64,000 nucleotides of DNA. Origin: Anaerolineales bacterium. GTDB taxonomy: Bacteria > Chloroflexota > Anaerolineae > Anaerolineales > Villigracilaceae. Below, in pieces: positions 8,223 to 17,220 of the stretch. Both the position numbers and the translations under genes were made by a program. Where the stretch lies: contig JABTUU010000001.1 of NCBI GenBank assembly GCA_015075275.1, forward strand, positions 372,001 to 436,000, given 5' to 3'. Below the pieces are notes generated by a model that worked only from the letters and a program-made list of their open reading frames with translations, was not told the DNA's origin and made no database searches. Within the stretch, counting starts at the first letter, position 1; every line of letters begins with the position of its first letter.

Positions 8223-10784
8223 TTAAATAATTTGCAGAGTCGAGCCTCGTTCGGTCTTCTCTACTTCGATCCGCGTAGGGAACGCGTCTTTCAGTTCCTC
8301 GAGATGCGTGACGACGAGAATTTTAGCGAAGTCGTTCTTGACGAGGTTAATGGCTTCGATCAACCGCTGGCGTCCTTGCGCGTCTTGCGAACCGAAGCCT
8401 TCGTCAATAACCAACGTTTGCAAGCGCGCGCCCTTGCGTTGCGCAAGGATTTCTGATAGCGCCAGCCGAATCGAAAAGTTGACGCGGAACGCCTCGCCGC
8501 CTGAGTACATTTCGTAATCGCGTTCGCCCGCGCCGTCCTTAATAACTATATTGAGCGTTTCTTTCAAATCTTTTCGTTTTTCGTCTTTATATTTCCCTTG
8601 TGTTTCAAACCGAATTGACATTTGACCGTTGCTCAAACGATCTAATAAATTGTTCGCTTTTTCTTCGATCTGCGGCAGAGCCTGTTCGATCAACAGTGCA
8701 GGGACGCCGTTCTTGCCGAATGCCGTTTCAAGCGTGCGATGGTAGGCTATCTGTTTTTGAAATTCCTCGCGTTCTTTTTCATAGCCTGCTTTACGCGCGC
8801 GTTGAGTCTTCAACACGTCCACGCGTTGTTGCGCCCCGCCGAGTTCGCCGCGCGCGCGGTTCTCCTCCTCGCGTAAGCGAGACAACTCGCGCTCCGCCTC
8901 GTCGAGATTCGGCGCGCCCGCCTCCGCCTCTTTTAACGCCGAAGATGCGGAGGCATATTGCTTCTCACTCTCCTCGACTTCCTCTTTCCTCTTTTCTCTT
9001 TCTTTTTTTAAATTTATAATTTCACCCTCGATCTGCTTGTTCACTTCCTTCGCCGAGTCGAGTTTACGATATTTATCCTCTATTTCTCTTAATTCTCTTT
9101 CTTTCTCTCGCGCCTCATCATGCGCGGATGTGTTATAGCCAAGTTTCGACAGTTCCTTATCCAGTTTAGCGAGGCGCTTCTGTTCGTCCGCTGCGTACTT
9201 GCCGCTTTCCAAAACCTTCCCAACTTCTTTCAACCGTTTCCTGCCAGTGGATTCCCACTCTTTCGCAACCGATTGCAACATCTCCAACCGTTCGGAGAGT
9301 TGCGAAATTTCGCCTGCATATTTCATGCGTTCCTTTTCGGCGGAGGAGAGATTGGAGATTTGAACCTCAAGGCTCTTTATTTGCTCTGTGAGTTCAGAAG
9401 ATTCTTTTTGATTCGCGCGGTACGCGTCGCCTTTTTGCTTGCCTTCTTCTTCCAATTGTTTGAGCGTGGACTTGCGATGCTCTTTGCTCAACTCCTGCCC
9501 GCACAGCGGACATTCGGTCCCATCGGCAGAATCAAGTTTGTCAATCCGCGCTTTCAAGTCGTCCATCTGAATTTTCAACGCGTTGTTTTCCGCTTTCAAC
9601 GTTGCTTGAGTCTCCCGCGCTGAATTGCGCTGGCTCTCCAACTCCGCGCGTTGTTGGACTTTCTTCTCCGCGGCGCTTAAGAATTTTTGGGCATTCTCAA
9701 TCCCCGCTTTCAATTCACTGTCCGCTGATAACTGATTACTAATCTCCCCTTCCTCGATCATCAACGCCCGACGTTCTTCCTCTAACTTCGTTTTTTCCAC
9801 CGCGATTCGTTCCTGTAACGGAGCGCGTTCTTTTTGATGTTCGTGAAATTCAGACGCGACCTTATCCAACGCTTCTAACTCTTCGCGCGCTTTTTGCCAT
9901 GTCTTGAAATCCGCTTCGATCTCTTTTGCGCGATTCACCAGATCGGCGTACGACGCGCGCTCTGATTCTTTTTCATCAAGACGGCTCTCCAAAGACGCGA
10001 GAGCCGCGCGCGCGCGTTCGAGTCCCGTCGCGAGCCTAGACGCCATCTTGCGTTGCTCCTCCACAAGCGCCGCGTTTCGTTCCAGATTTTTCATCGCAGA
10101 TTCCTGCGCCTCGCGCGCTGCGGATAACTGCTTCAGCGACGATTCGAGTTCTCCCAGCCGAATCCTTCGCGGCTCTTCTTCTGCAAGTTCCCTGTCGATC
10201 TCTGCCACGCGCCCGTCAATCGTCTCAACCTCCGACTCAATTTGCTTTCTTCGTTCGGCGGCGCGGTTTTTATATTCGTCCCAAATTTCAAGCCCAAGGA
10301 TGGCGCTCAAGACCTCCTTGCGCTTGCTCGCAGTCTGTTGTGTGAACTGATCCGCTTTGCCTTGCAAAAAGAACGATGCGTTGACGAATGTCTCATAATC
10401 CAGCCGCAGCGTTTGTTCGATGCGCGCTTGCGTTTCGCGGGTTGTTTTCTCAGTGAGCGGTTTCCATGAATCGCCGCTCTGAATTTGAAACTCCAATATT
10501 GTGCTTTTTCCACGCGGCAACGTCCGTTGCACGCGATATGTACTTTCTTCGTGCTTGAACGCGAGGATCGCTTCAGCGGCTTTCACATCCGCGTATAAAT
10601 TGATCACATCGGCGTTCTTGCCGCGCGCCTCGCCAAAAAGACACCATGTGATCGCGTCAAGCAGAGACGATTTCCCTGCGCCGTTTTGCCCCGAAATGCA
10701 TGCCAAATCGAACGTCTCGAAATCCAACTCAACGGGATCGCGATAGGAGAGAAAGCCTGAGATGAATAAACGAAGAGGAATCAT
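8223..10784 (-). CDS. sbcC: SbcC/Rad50-like SMC-family ATPase
   Basis: An 853-residue protein. Walker A is GQNGAGKSSLLDAI near residues 34-47. Two long Glu/Lys-rich coiled coils flank a zinc-hook CPLCGQE near residue 425. The C-terminal lobe has the ABC signature YSGGEAFR, Walker B TLVIDEGFGSQD and a D-loop. This is the Rad50/SbcC layout, shorter than E. coli SbcC because the coils are shorter. It would pair with an SbcD/Mre11 nuclease in DNA-end processing, but no sbcD is next to it on either side, which is unusual. Its start lies in a shared divergent promoter with the stalk-protein gene. Confidence 0.93.
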   Translation of the reverse strand: MIPLRLFISGFLSYRDPVELDFETFDLACISGQNGAGKSSLLDAITWCLFGEARGKNADVINLYADVKAAEAILAFKHEESTYRVQRTLPRGKSTILEFQIQSGDSWKPLTEKTTRETQARIEQTLRLDYETFVNASFFLQGKADQFTQQTASKRKEVLSAILGLEIWDEYKNRAAERRKQIESEVETIDGRVAEIDRELAEEEPRRIRLGELESSLKQLSAAREAQESAMKNLERNAALVEEQRKMASRLATGLERARAALASLESRLDEKESERASYADLVNRAKEIEADFKTWQKAREELEALDKVASEFHEHQKERAPLQERIAVEKTKLEEERRALMIEEGEISNQLSADSELKAGIENAQKFLSAAEKKVQQRAELESQRNSARETQATLKAENNALKIQMDDLKARIDKLDSADGTECPLCGQELSKEHRKSTLKQLEEEGKQKGDAYRANQKESSELTEQIKSLEVQISNLSSAEKERMKYAGEISQLSERLEMLQSVAKEWESTGRKRLKEVGKVLESGKYAADEQKRLAKLDKELSKLGYNTSAHDEAREKERELREIEDKYRKLDSAKEVNKQIEGEIINLKKEREKRKEEVEESEKQYASASSALKEAEAGAPNLDEAERELSRLREEENRARGELGGAQQRVDVLKTQRARKAGYEKEREEFQKQIAYHRTLETAFGKNGVPALLIEQALPQIEEKANNLLDRLSNGQMSIRFETQGKYKDEKRKDLKETLNIVIKDGAGERDYEMYSGGEAFRVNFSIRLALSEILAQRKGARLQTLVIDEGFGSQDAQGRQRLIEAINLVKNDFAKILVVTHLEELKDAFPTRIEVEKTERGSTLQII

Positions 10785-10793
10785 GTACGATGG

Positions 10794-10801
10794 ATTATAA
10801 T
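10794..10801. promoter_or_regulatory. Bidirectional -10 element ATTATAAT between sbcC and the stalk-protein gene
   Basis: ATTATAAT reads TATAAT on both strands (10796-10801 plus, 10794-10799 minus). Nine nt separate each -10 from the corresponding ATG: 10811 on the plus strand and 10784 on the minus strand. Both transcripts would be leaderless or nearly so. No good -35 is seen for either direction. Confidence 0.6.
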
Positions 10802-10810
10802 CGAACCGCT

Positions 10811-11317
10811 ATGTACGAAACCTCCAACGCGACCAACCGCCGTCGTCTTACATTGATCAGCATCGTTCTTGCCACTGTGCCTTGCTATTGCGTAGGATGG
10901 TTAGCGCTGGCTCTCGCGCCTGATGTCAAAACTGCCACGCCCACGCCGACAGAAACTTCTTTTATCGCGCCGACGATGACGGAAACGCTTCACATCTCGA
11001 CTGTCAGCGTTACGCCGCTCATTTTAACCGGCACCGCCACCGATACGCCGACCTTTACTCCGACGCCGACGGAGACGATAACCCCGCAGCCCTCCCCAAC
11101 GAATTTTCAGCCAGCGTCGAATACGCCGTCTTTGACGCTCATCCCTTCATTTACGCCGAGCCTTACGCCGACGTTTACATTTACGCCCTCGCTCACTCCC
11201 TCGCTGACTCCTTCGCTCACGCCTTCGTTAACTCCTTCATTGACGCCCTCGCTGACGCCGGCCGCCACATTAACATCTTCGATTACGCCGTTTAATACGC
11301 CGATAGGAACGCCCTAA
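10811..11317 (+). CDS. Thr/Pro-rich stalk protein with N-terminal membrane anchor
   Basis: The start chosen is ATG 10811, nine nt after the -10 TATAAT; ATG 10790 in the same frame would lie upstream of the transcription start. The product is about 168 residues: a short basic N-terminus, one hydrophobic segment (residues 14-38), then almost pure Thr/Pro/Ser sequence ending in about eight SLTP repeats. There is no folded domain. Such stalks normally carry an outer domain in Chloroflexota surface proteins, so this is either a bare stalk or a remnant. It is followed directly by the first M42 peptidase gene. Confidence 0.6.
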   Translation: MYETSNATNRRRLTLISIVLATVPCYCVGWLALALAPDVKTATPTPTETSFIAPTMTETLHISTVSVTPLILTGTATDTPTFTPTPTETITPQPSPTNFQPASNTPSLTLIPSFTPSLTPTFTFTPSLTPSLTPSLTPSLTPSLTPSLTPAATLTSSITPFNTPIGTP

Positions 11318-11322
11318 CCGCT

Positions 11323-12396
11323 ATGACAGATATCCTTCCTTTCCTGAAAACGCTATTGTCCGCTTCGGGGGTATCGGGCAGTGAAACGCCCGTCGCAAAA
11401 CTTATTGAAGAAAGGTGGCGTTTGCTGGTGGATGAGACGCACTTTAGCCGCGTCGGCTCATTGCACGGGTTGAAGCGCGGGGCTCTCAGTAAGCGGAAAG
11501 GGAAACGCCCCTCTGTCTTGCTCGCCGCGCACATGGACGCTATCGGCATGCGAGTCAGCCAGATCGAAGCCGGCTTTCTCCGCATTACCAACGTTGGCGG
11601 GATTGACGTTCGCGTATTGCCCGGCGCAGAAGCGACGGTCTGCGCGTCAAGCGGCGACAAACTGCCGGCTGTAATTGCGATGCCCTCTCCGAAGTTGCTG
11701 CCTGAATCGGCTGGAAGCGGCGCGCTTGAAATTGGCTATCTGCTGGTAGACACGGGTTTGACTCAGCGCGAGGTGGAACGCAAGGTCAAAGTGGGCGATC
11801 TTGTTTCGTTTGCAAACGAGCCGATGGAACTCGCTGGCGGCATGCTTTCGGGTCACACTGTTGACAATCGCGCATCTGTCGCCGCGTTGACCGTTTGTTT
11901 GGAGGAATTACAATCGAAATCGCATGTGTGGGACGTTTGGGCGGCGGCTACCGTACAAGAAGAGACGAGTTTCCTCGGCGCGTATACTTCCGCATTTGGC
12001 ATCCGACCCGACATTGCAATTGCGATGGACGTCACTTTTGCTAAAGGACCGGGCGCGAATGGCTGGCAAACGCATGCTATCGGTAAAGGCGTTGGCTTAT
12101 GCATGGGTCCAAATATGCACCCATTCCTGCACAAAGAAATGACGACTCTAGCGGATCGTCTTGAGATTCCCTGGTTCCTTGACGTTACCTCATCGCATTC
12201 GGGAACGGATGCCTACCCGATTCAAGTCGCGGCGGAGGGAATTCCTACTGCGTTGGTCGAGTTCCCAATTCGTTACATGCACACGCCGGTCGAAGTGGTC
12301 TCGGTCAAAGATATTCAGCGCACAGGGCGCTTACTGGCAGAATTCATCGCTTCGCTTGATGAAAATTTCGTCGAAAGCATTGTCTGGGACGATTAA
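11323..12396 (+). CDS. M42-family aminopeptidase, paralog 1
   Basis: A 357-residue co-catalytic metallo-aminopeptidase. Metal and catalytic residues visible in order: AAHMDAIG (His), HTVDNRASV (bridging Asp), VQEETS (Glu-Glu), AMDVTF (Asp) and RYMHTPVEVV (His). The M42 family (deblocking aminopeptidases, TET-type dodecamers, endoglucanase-M-like) trims peptides in the cytosol. Relative to the next two paralogs it lacks the GLRGA sequence after the EE pair (it has SFLGAYT), so substrate choice may differ. It is the first of three consecutive M42 genes. Confidence 0.9.
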   Translation: MTDILPFLKTLLSASGVSGSETPVAKLIEERWRLLVDETHFSRVGSLHGLKRGALSKRKGKRPSVLLAAHMDAIGMRVSQIEAGFLRITNVGGIDVRVLPGAEATVCASSGDKLPAVIAMPSPKLLPESAGSGALEIGYLLVDTGLTQREVERKVKVGDLVSFANEPMELAGGMLSGHTVDNRASVAALTVCLEELQSKSHVWDVWAAATVQEETSFLGAYTSAFGIRPDIAIAMDVTFAKGPGANGWQTHAIGKGVGLCMGPNMHPFLHKEMTTLADRLEIPWFLDVTSSHSGTDAYPIQVAAEGIPTALVEFPIRYMHTPVEVVSVKDIQRTGRLLAEFIASLDENFVESIVWDD

Positions 12397-12421
12397 CCTC
12401 TACCTTATCCCTATATTTATT

Positions 12422-13471
12422 ATGCCATCTTTCGGAACCTCTCAAATCAAACTGCTCGAAAAACTTTGCAACGTTATCGCAGTCTCTGGCGATGAAGGAG
12501 CAGTGCGCGCGATCGTCCTCGATGAAATTCGAGAATATGCCGACGACGTGCGAGTGGATGCGCTGGGCAACGTCCTCGCGATCAAACGTGGACGCGGAAC
12601 GAAGCGCGTTCGCGTTATGCTCGACGCGCATATGGACGAGGTCGGGTTTATGATCATCGCTGATGAAGGCGAAGGCATCTATGCGTTTGAAACGGTCGGC
12701 GGCATAGACGCGCGTTATTTAGTGGGCAAACAGGTTTACGTCGGCAAAGAGCGCATTGCCGGCGTGATCGGCGGCAAACCTGTCCATTTGATGGAGTCGG
12801 ATGAGCGCAAGCGAAAAGTCCCAGTTGATGCGCTTCGTATTGATCTCGGCGTCGCGGGCAAGGCAAAGACGGGAGATCGCGCGGGCTTTGCGACAAAATT
12901 TCGCCGCGTGGGTCCTTCCATCATGTCGAAAGCGATTGATAATCGCATCGGCGTTGCGACGTTAATCGAATTGTTCAAACGTGCGCCAGCGAATATTGAC
13001 CTGTGCGCGGCGTTCACTGTACAAGAGGAGATTGGCTTACGCGGCGCGAAAGTGGCGGCGCATTACTTCAACCCCGATCTTGCGATTGTGATCGACTCGA
13101 CGCCAGCGAATGATTTGCCGCACTTTGACGGAGACGAGAACGCATCGTATAACACGAAACTTGGACACGGTCCCGCGATTTATATCGCGGACGGCTCGAC
13201 TCTGCACGACACTCGGCTGGTTCGCTTTCTTCAAACCGTAGCGGAGTCAGAATCGATTCCCTACCAATTCCGTCAGCCTGGCGGCGGCGGCACAGACGGG
13301 GCGGCGATTCAACGCGCGCTCGCAGGCATTCCGACCGTGTCTGTTTCCGTGCCGCATCGTTACACTCATTCGCCCGTCAGCGTTTCGCGAGTAGACGATT
13401 GGAAGAACACGTTGAATTTATTGCACGTCGCGCTGAAGAAGATCACGACGGATCTGATCAAAAACAGATAG
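12422..13471 (+). CDS. M42-family aminopeptidase, paralog 2
   Basis: The start is ATG 12422, 25 bp after paralog 1; the longer frame from 12161 is an overlap artefact. The 349-residue product has all M42 metal-site segments: DAHMDEVG, AIDNRIGV, VQEEIGLRGA, VIDSTPANDLP and RYTHSPVS. FRQPGGGGTDGAA near residue 283 is the typical segment before the last His. It is probably part of the same operon as paralogs 1 and 3 and is cytosolic. Confidence 0.92.
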   Translation: MPSFGTSQIKLLEKLCNVIAVSGDEGAVRAIVLDEIREYADDVRVDALGNVLAIKRGRGTKRVRVMLDAHMDEVGFMIIADEGEGIYAFETVGGIDARYLVGKQVYVGKERIAGVIGGKPVHLMESDERKRKVPVDALRIDLGVAGKAKTGDRAGFATKFRRVGPSIMSKAIDNRIGVATLIELFKRAPANIDLCAAFTVQEEIGLRGAKVAAHYFNPDLAIVIDSTPANDLPHFDGDENASYNTKLGHGPAIYIADGSTLHDTRLVRFLQTVAESESIPYQFRQPGGGGTDGAAIQRALAGIPTVSVSVPHRYTHSPVSVSRVDDWKNTLNLLHVALKKITTDLIKNR

Positions 13472-13585
13472 ATGCGTATAGGGCGCGATTTGTTGCGCTT
13501 TTTATCCACAGAAACGAAAAGCCGTTTCACGCGATGATTTTTATTGTTCTTCTAACGACCAACTCCCTTATTAAAGGAACTTTTC

Positions 13586-14593
13586 ATGAAAACTCTCCTC
13601 AAGCAATTGACTGAAACATTTGGACCATCGGGCTATGAAGAAAACGTCCGTACTCTGGTCTATGCCGAAGTGAAACCGCTCGCCGATGAGATCAAAGTGG
13701 ACGCGCTCGGCAACCTTATCGTGCGCAAACGTCCCTCGAAAGTTACAAAAGATACGAAGAAGATCATGGTTGCCGCGCACATGGACGAGATTGGACTGAT
13801 GGCAAGTTACATTGACGAGCATGGCTTCGTGCGCTTCTCGTCTATCGGCGGTGTGTTTGGACGTTATACGCCGGGAGGACGAGTCCGCTTTTTGAATGGC
13901 GTCGCAGGCGTTATCGGGCATGACCGCTTGGAGAAGATGAACGAAACGCCTGCGTTGGATAAAATGTACATTGACGTTGGCGCGACGAGTCGAAAAGACT
14001 GCCCTGTAAAAGTAGGCGATGTCGCGGCGTTCGACCGCCCCTTCACTGAGATGGGCAACCGCTTTGCCGCCAAGTCTATGGATGATCGCGTGGGCGTGCT
14101 GGTTGCGATTGAAACGTTGCGCGCCTTAAGGTCTACGCCGCACGATGTGTATTTCGTGTTCACCACACAAGAAGAAGTGGGCTTACGCGGCGCGACGACT
14201 TCCGCATTTGGCGTGGACCCCGATCTCGGCATTGCGGTTGACGTTACAGCGGCGGCGGATACGCCCAACGCGCCTAAAATGGAAATGAAATTGGGCGCAG
14301 GTCCTTGTATAAAATTCCAAGATTCGGGCATGATCGCCGATCCGCGCGTCGTACAGTGGATGATTCGTACGGCGGAGAAAAATAAATTGCCGTATCAACG
14401 TGAAGTTCTGTTGTTCGGCTCGACGGATGCGCGCGCCATGCAACTTACGCGCGCAGGCGTGCCGGCTGGCTGTCTCTCAATTCCCACGCGTTACGTCCAC
14501 TCGCCGTCCGAAATAGTGGACTTTGCCGACGTGCAGAACTCGGTCAAGTTGTTGACGGCGATGTTGCGAGCGAAGGTTGATCTGGGAGAATAA
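13586..14593 (+). CDS. M42-family aminopeptidase, paralog 3
   Basis: A 335-residue member with the M42 metal-binding set AAHMDEIG, SMDDRVGV, TQEEVGLRGA, AVDVTAAAD and RYVHSPSEIV. AAAGGAAC is the ribosome site 6-7 nt before the ATG. A 114-bp gap from paralog 2 holds no other gene. Three different M42 proteins could form separate or mixed TET complexes with different residue preferences; this is inference from the family. Confidence 0.92.
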   Translation: MKTLLKQLTETFGPSGYEENVRTLVYAEVKPLADEIKVDALGNLIVRKRPSKVTKDTKKIMVAAHMDEIGLMASYIDEHGFVRFSSIGGVFGRYTPGGRVRFLNGVAGVIGHDRLEKMNETPALDKMYIDVGATSRKDCPVKVGDVAAFDRPFTEMGNRFAAKSMDDRVGVLVAIETLRALRSTPHDVYFVFTTQEEVGLRGATTSAFGVDPDLGIAVDVTAAADTPNAPKMEMKLGAGPCIKFQDSGMIADPRVVQWMIRTAEKNKLPYQREVLLFGSTDARAMQLTRAGVPAGCLSIPTRYVHSPSEIVDFADVQNSVKLLTAMLRAKVDLGE

Positions 14594-14594
14594 A

Positions 14595-15059
14595 ATGTCC
14601 GATTGGAGACGAGTAACAAAAGAAGTCGGTTTCGCCGCTTTGCGCCCTGAATTATCTCAGGCGATCAACGCGCATATTGAACGATATACCCTTGGCGACA
14701 TTTTGTCTGATGCGTTGATGTGCATCCAAACGAATTCGGAAAAGGTCAAAAAAGGATTGTTCGGCGGGGCAGAGGCGACATACATGGGCGCGGTTATCAC
14801 TCCCCGTTGGCTGGTGTGGGCAGCCGGTGGAACGAAGACTCAGGTTGCCGTGTTATCCGCGCAATTGAACGATGTGACGATTCAAGATTATGCTCAATCA
14901 TCGTTTGCAAAAATGATTCCCGACTCGGGTCTCAATGTCAACGGTAAGTTCACAGATGTATCTGAAGACGGGATGTCGTTTATCGGCTTAGACGAAAATG
15001 CAGCGGGAAGAAAATTTACGGAAATTGCGATCCGATCCGTGCAAGATGCGAAGAAATAA
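14595..15059 (+). CDS. Small conserved-looking protein of unknown function
   Basis: The start is ATG 14595, one base after the M42 stop; translation is probably coupled. The 154-residue soluble protein has no signal peptide. Its segments (VKKGLFGGAEATYMGAVITPRWLVWAAGG, then TQVAVLSAQLNDVTIQDY and a final AGRKFTEIAIRS) alternate short beta strands and look like a pleckstrin-homology-type fold that displays a membrane or protein-binding surface. That fold guess is weak. It is the last gene before a bidirectional terminator. Confidence 0.6.
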   Translation: MSDWRRVTKEVGFAALRPELSQAINAHIERYTLGDILSDALMCIQTNSEKVKKGLFGGAEATYMGAVITPRWLVWAAGGTKTQVAVLSAQLNDVTIQDYAQSSFAKMIPDSGLNVNGKFTDVSEDGMSFIGLDENAAGRKFTEIAIRSVQDAKK

Positions 15060-15061
15060 TT

Positions 15062-15090
15062 CAGGCTCCCAAAACGGGAGCCTGTCGTTT
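15062..15090. terminator. Bidirectional terminator between the M42 operon and the serS operon
   Basis: AGGCTCCC-aaaac-GGGAGCCT hairpin followed by a T-rich tract on the plus side. It serves the plus-strand M42 operon and probably also the minus-strand serS operon. Confidence 0.75.
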
Positions 15091-15388
15091 ATTTCTTCTT
15101 GTCTTTTTCTTCCTTGTCTTCCTCTTCGCTCTTCTTCGGCGTAAACGTCATTAGAAAAGCGGCAGCGGCGCCCAGCGCGAACGCGCCTGCCGCGCCTGGC
15201 GTGGCATAGCGTGTGAACGATGCCGCTAGCGCAAAGAAGCCGAGCGCTAATGCGACTTGCGTTTGCCAGCCTGCGCTCTTGAACTGATCGAGGACGAATT
15301 TCCCAATGGCGAAGCCAAAGAGAAGAAACCCGAGAACGCGGACGAGAAAACCGAACAGACCGAACAATTCACCGATAATAGGGGGCAT
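15089..15388 (-). CDS. Small membrane protein with charged C-terminal tail
   Basis: A 99-residue protein. Hydrophobic spans lie at about residues 7-30, 42-60 and 64-82, and the C-terminus is a purely charged Lys/Glu/Asp tail. AAAGGAG is the ribosome site. No family is recognised. It is the last gene of the serS transcription unit, 25 bp after the DUF456 gene. Confidence 0.6.
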   Translation of the reverse strand: MPPIIGELFGLFGFLVRVLGFLLFGFAIGKFVLDQFKSAGWQTQVALALGFFALAASFTRYATPGAAGAFALGAAAAFLMTFTPKKSEEEDKEEKDKKK

Positions 15389-15413
15389 GATAAATCTCCT
15401 TTTCTATAATGAA

Positions 15414-15947
15414 TTATACCCAAGCCCATAACATCCATGAGCCGAGAATTAAAATTCCGATGCCGAATCTTGCGGCGAACGACCAGCCCCAACCGACCAT
15501 ATACGCTTTCGTCGACTCGATTGCCGCAGTTTTATCGCGCAGTCGGCGATATTCCAGACCAAACAGCGCAAGCGGCGCGCTCGCCAGCCCGACGATGGGC
15601 GTAAGGAATAAACTGGCGGTTAGACTCGCTGCGAACGCCAGCAGGATCGAACTCCACGGCACGAATTTATCGCGCATTTTGCGAGCGATGATAACGTTAT
15701 CCACGATATTGCCGGCGATCATTAGCAGGGTGATGATCGCGAACAGCATCCAATCCCAAAACGTCATATGTTGCGCGAAACTTTGAATTAGCGCGTAGAT
15801 CAGCGCGCCGAACCACATCACGGTGAGACCCGGGAAGATCGGCACAATTAATCCCAGCAACCCTATAAATAGAAAGAAAAGCGTGAGCGTATCGAGAACG
15901 AACATCCATACGATCTGCCAGTTGGAGAGAGATTCGGGAGGCAACAT
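15414..15947 (-). CDS. DUF456-family membrane protein
   Basis: A 177-residue membrane protein with four or five hydrophobic spans. GLIVPIFPGLTVMW near residue 32 and the Gly/Asn-containing helix GNIVDNVI near residue 80 are typical of DUF456 proteins. The function is unknown. Its ATG immediately follows the serS stop (TAAATG), so it is translationally coupled to serS. Confidence 0.75.
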   Translation of the reverse strand: MLPPESLSNWQIVWMFVLDTLTLFFLFIGLLGLIVPIFPGLTVMWFGALIYALIQSFAQHMTFWDWMLFAIITLLMIAGNIVDNVIIARKMRDKFVPWSSILLAFAASLTASLFLTPIVGLASAPLALFGLEYRRLRDKTAAIESTKAYMVGWGWSFAARFGIGILILGSWMLWAWV

Positions 15948-17216
15948 TTATTTGATCACATCCGCGCCGCCCATCCACGGGCACAGGACTTCGGGAACAC
16001 GGATCGAGCCATCGGCTTGTTGATTGTTTTCCATCACCGCGATCATTGTGCGCGGCAGACCTAACCCTGATCCGTTCAGTGTGTGAAGCAGGCGCGCCTT
16101 GCCGCCATCGGCAGGACGATACTTTATATTCGCGCGTCGCGCCTGAAAGTCGCGCACATTTGAGACCGACGAAACTTCCAGCCACTCGTTGCATCCCGCC
16201 GCCCAGACTTCGATGTCGTACGTGATCGCCGAACCGAAACCGAGATCGCCCGTGCAGAGTTGTTTGACGCGATATGTGAGTCCTAGCGCGGCGCACGTCG
16301 CTTCGGCGTCTTCGCGCATCTTTTCGAGCAACGCATCCGACTCTTCGGGCTTGGCATACATGTACATTTCCACTTTATCAAATTGATGTCCGCGTTTGAT
16401 TCCGCGCACGTCGCGCCCCGCGCTCATCTTTTCGCGGCGGAAGCATGGCGTGTATCCTGTGTATAGCAGCGGCAAATGCGCCTCGTCGAGAATCTCGTCC
16501 ATATGCAACCCAGTCAGCGGCACTTCGGCGGTCGGCACGAAATACAAATCTTCTTCATGATCTTTATATAAATTGTCGACAAATTTCGGAAGTTGCCCCG
16601 CGCCGAACACTGTTTCGGTCTTCACCATGAACGGCAAATATTTTTCCGTGTAGCCTTGTCGAATGTGCAGGTCGAGCATGAACGCGATCAACGCGCGCTG
16701 CAATCGCGCGCCCGCGCCGCTCAACACATAAAAGCGCGAACCCGTGATCTTCGTGCCGCGTTCAAAATCAATGACGCCCAGCGCGGGACCCAAGTCCCAG
16801 TGCGCTTTCGGCTCGAAATCAAATGTGGGAAGTTGCCCGACCGTGCGCAAGATGACGTTTTCCTCTTCGGATGCGCCTATTGGCGTGCGTTCATCCGGGA
16901 TATTGGGCAGGGCGCTTGTTAGCGACGTTAACTTCCCTTCGACCTCCGCCACCTCCTTGTCGAGCGCGGCGATTCTGTCGCCCACTTCGCGCATCGCAAC
17001 GATTTTCCTTTCGCGCTCTGCCGCGTCTTTCATTTTGCCGATCTCTTTCGAGACCGTGTTGCGCTCAGCCTTCAACTGCTCCACTTTGGTGAGCAATGCG
17101 CGGCGTTTTTCATCGAGTCCCAAAATCTCCTCGATGGATGAAGTTTCCATCTGGCGGTTCTTCAACGCCATGCGGACAACCTCTGGTTTTTCGCGGATCA
17201 AGTTCAGGTCTAACAT
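15948..17216 (-). CDS. serS: Serine--tRNA ligase
   Basis: The start is ATG 17216 with GGAGGT in front; a longer frame from 17312 would run into the T-box. The 422-residue class II synthetase begins MLDLNLIREKPE. The N-terminal tRNA-binding coiled coil covers residues 30-100. The active-site motifs follow: motif 2 with TPCFRREKMSAGRDVRGIKRGHQF near residue 272 and motif 3 with NGSGLGLPRTMIAVMENNQ near the C-terminus. It charges tRNA-Ser. It is controlled by the T-box riboswitch directly upstream. Confidence 0.97.
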   Translation of the reverse strand: MLDLNLIREKPEVVRMALKNRQMETSSIEEILGLDEKRRALLTKVEQLKAERNTVSKEIGKMKDAAERERKIVAMREVGDRIAALDKEVAEVEGKLTSLTSALPNIPDERTPIGASEEENVILRTVGQLPTFDFEPKAHWDLGPALGVIDFERGTKITGSRFYVLSGAGARLQRALIAFMLDLHIRQGYTEKYLPFMVKTETVFGAGQLPKFVDNLYKDHEEDLYFVPTAEVPLTGLHMDEILDEAHLPLLYTGYTPCFRREKMSAGRDVRGIKRGHQFDKVEMYMYAKPEESDALLEKMREDAEATCAALGLTYRVKQLCTGDLGFGSAITYDIEVWAAGCNEWLEVSSVSNVRDFQARRANIKYRPADGGKARLLHTLNGSGLGLPRTMIAVMENNQQADGSIRVPEVLCPWMGGADVIK

Positions 17217-17220
17217 GTTG

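Noticed and set aside
11160..11275. CRISPR-like tandem repeats
   Set aside because: The periodic sequence is in-frame SLTP codons of the stalk protein; there are no unique spacers and no cas genes.
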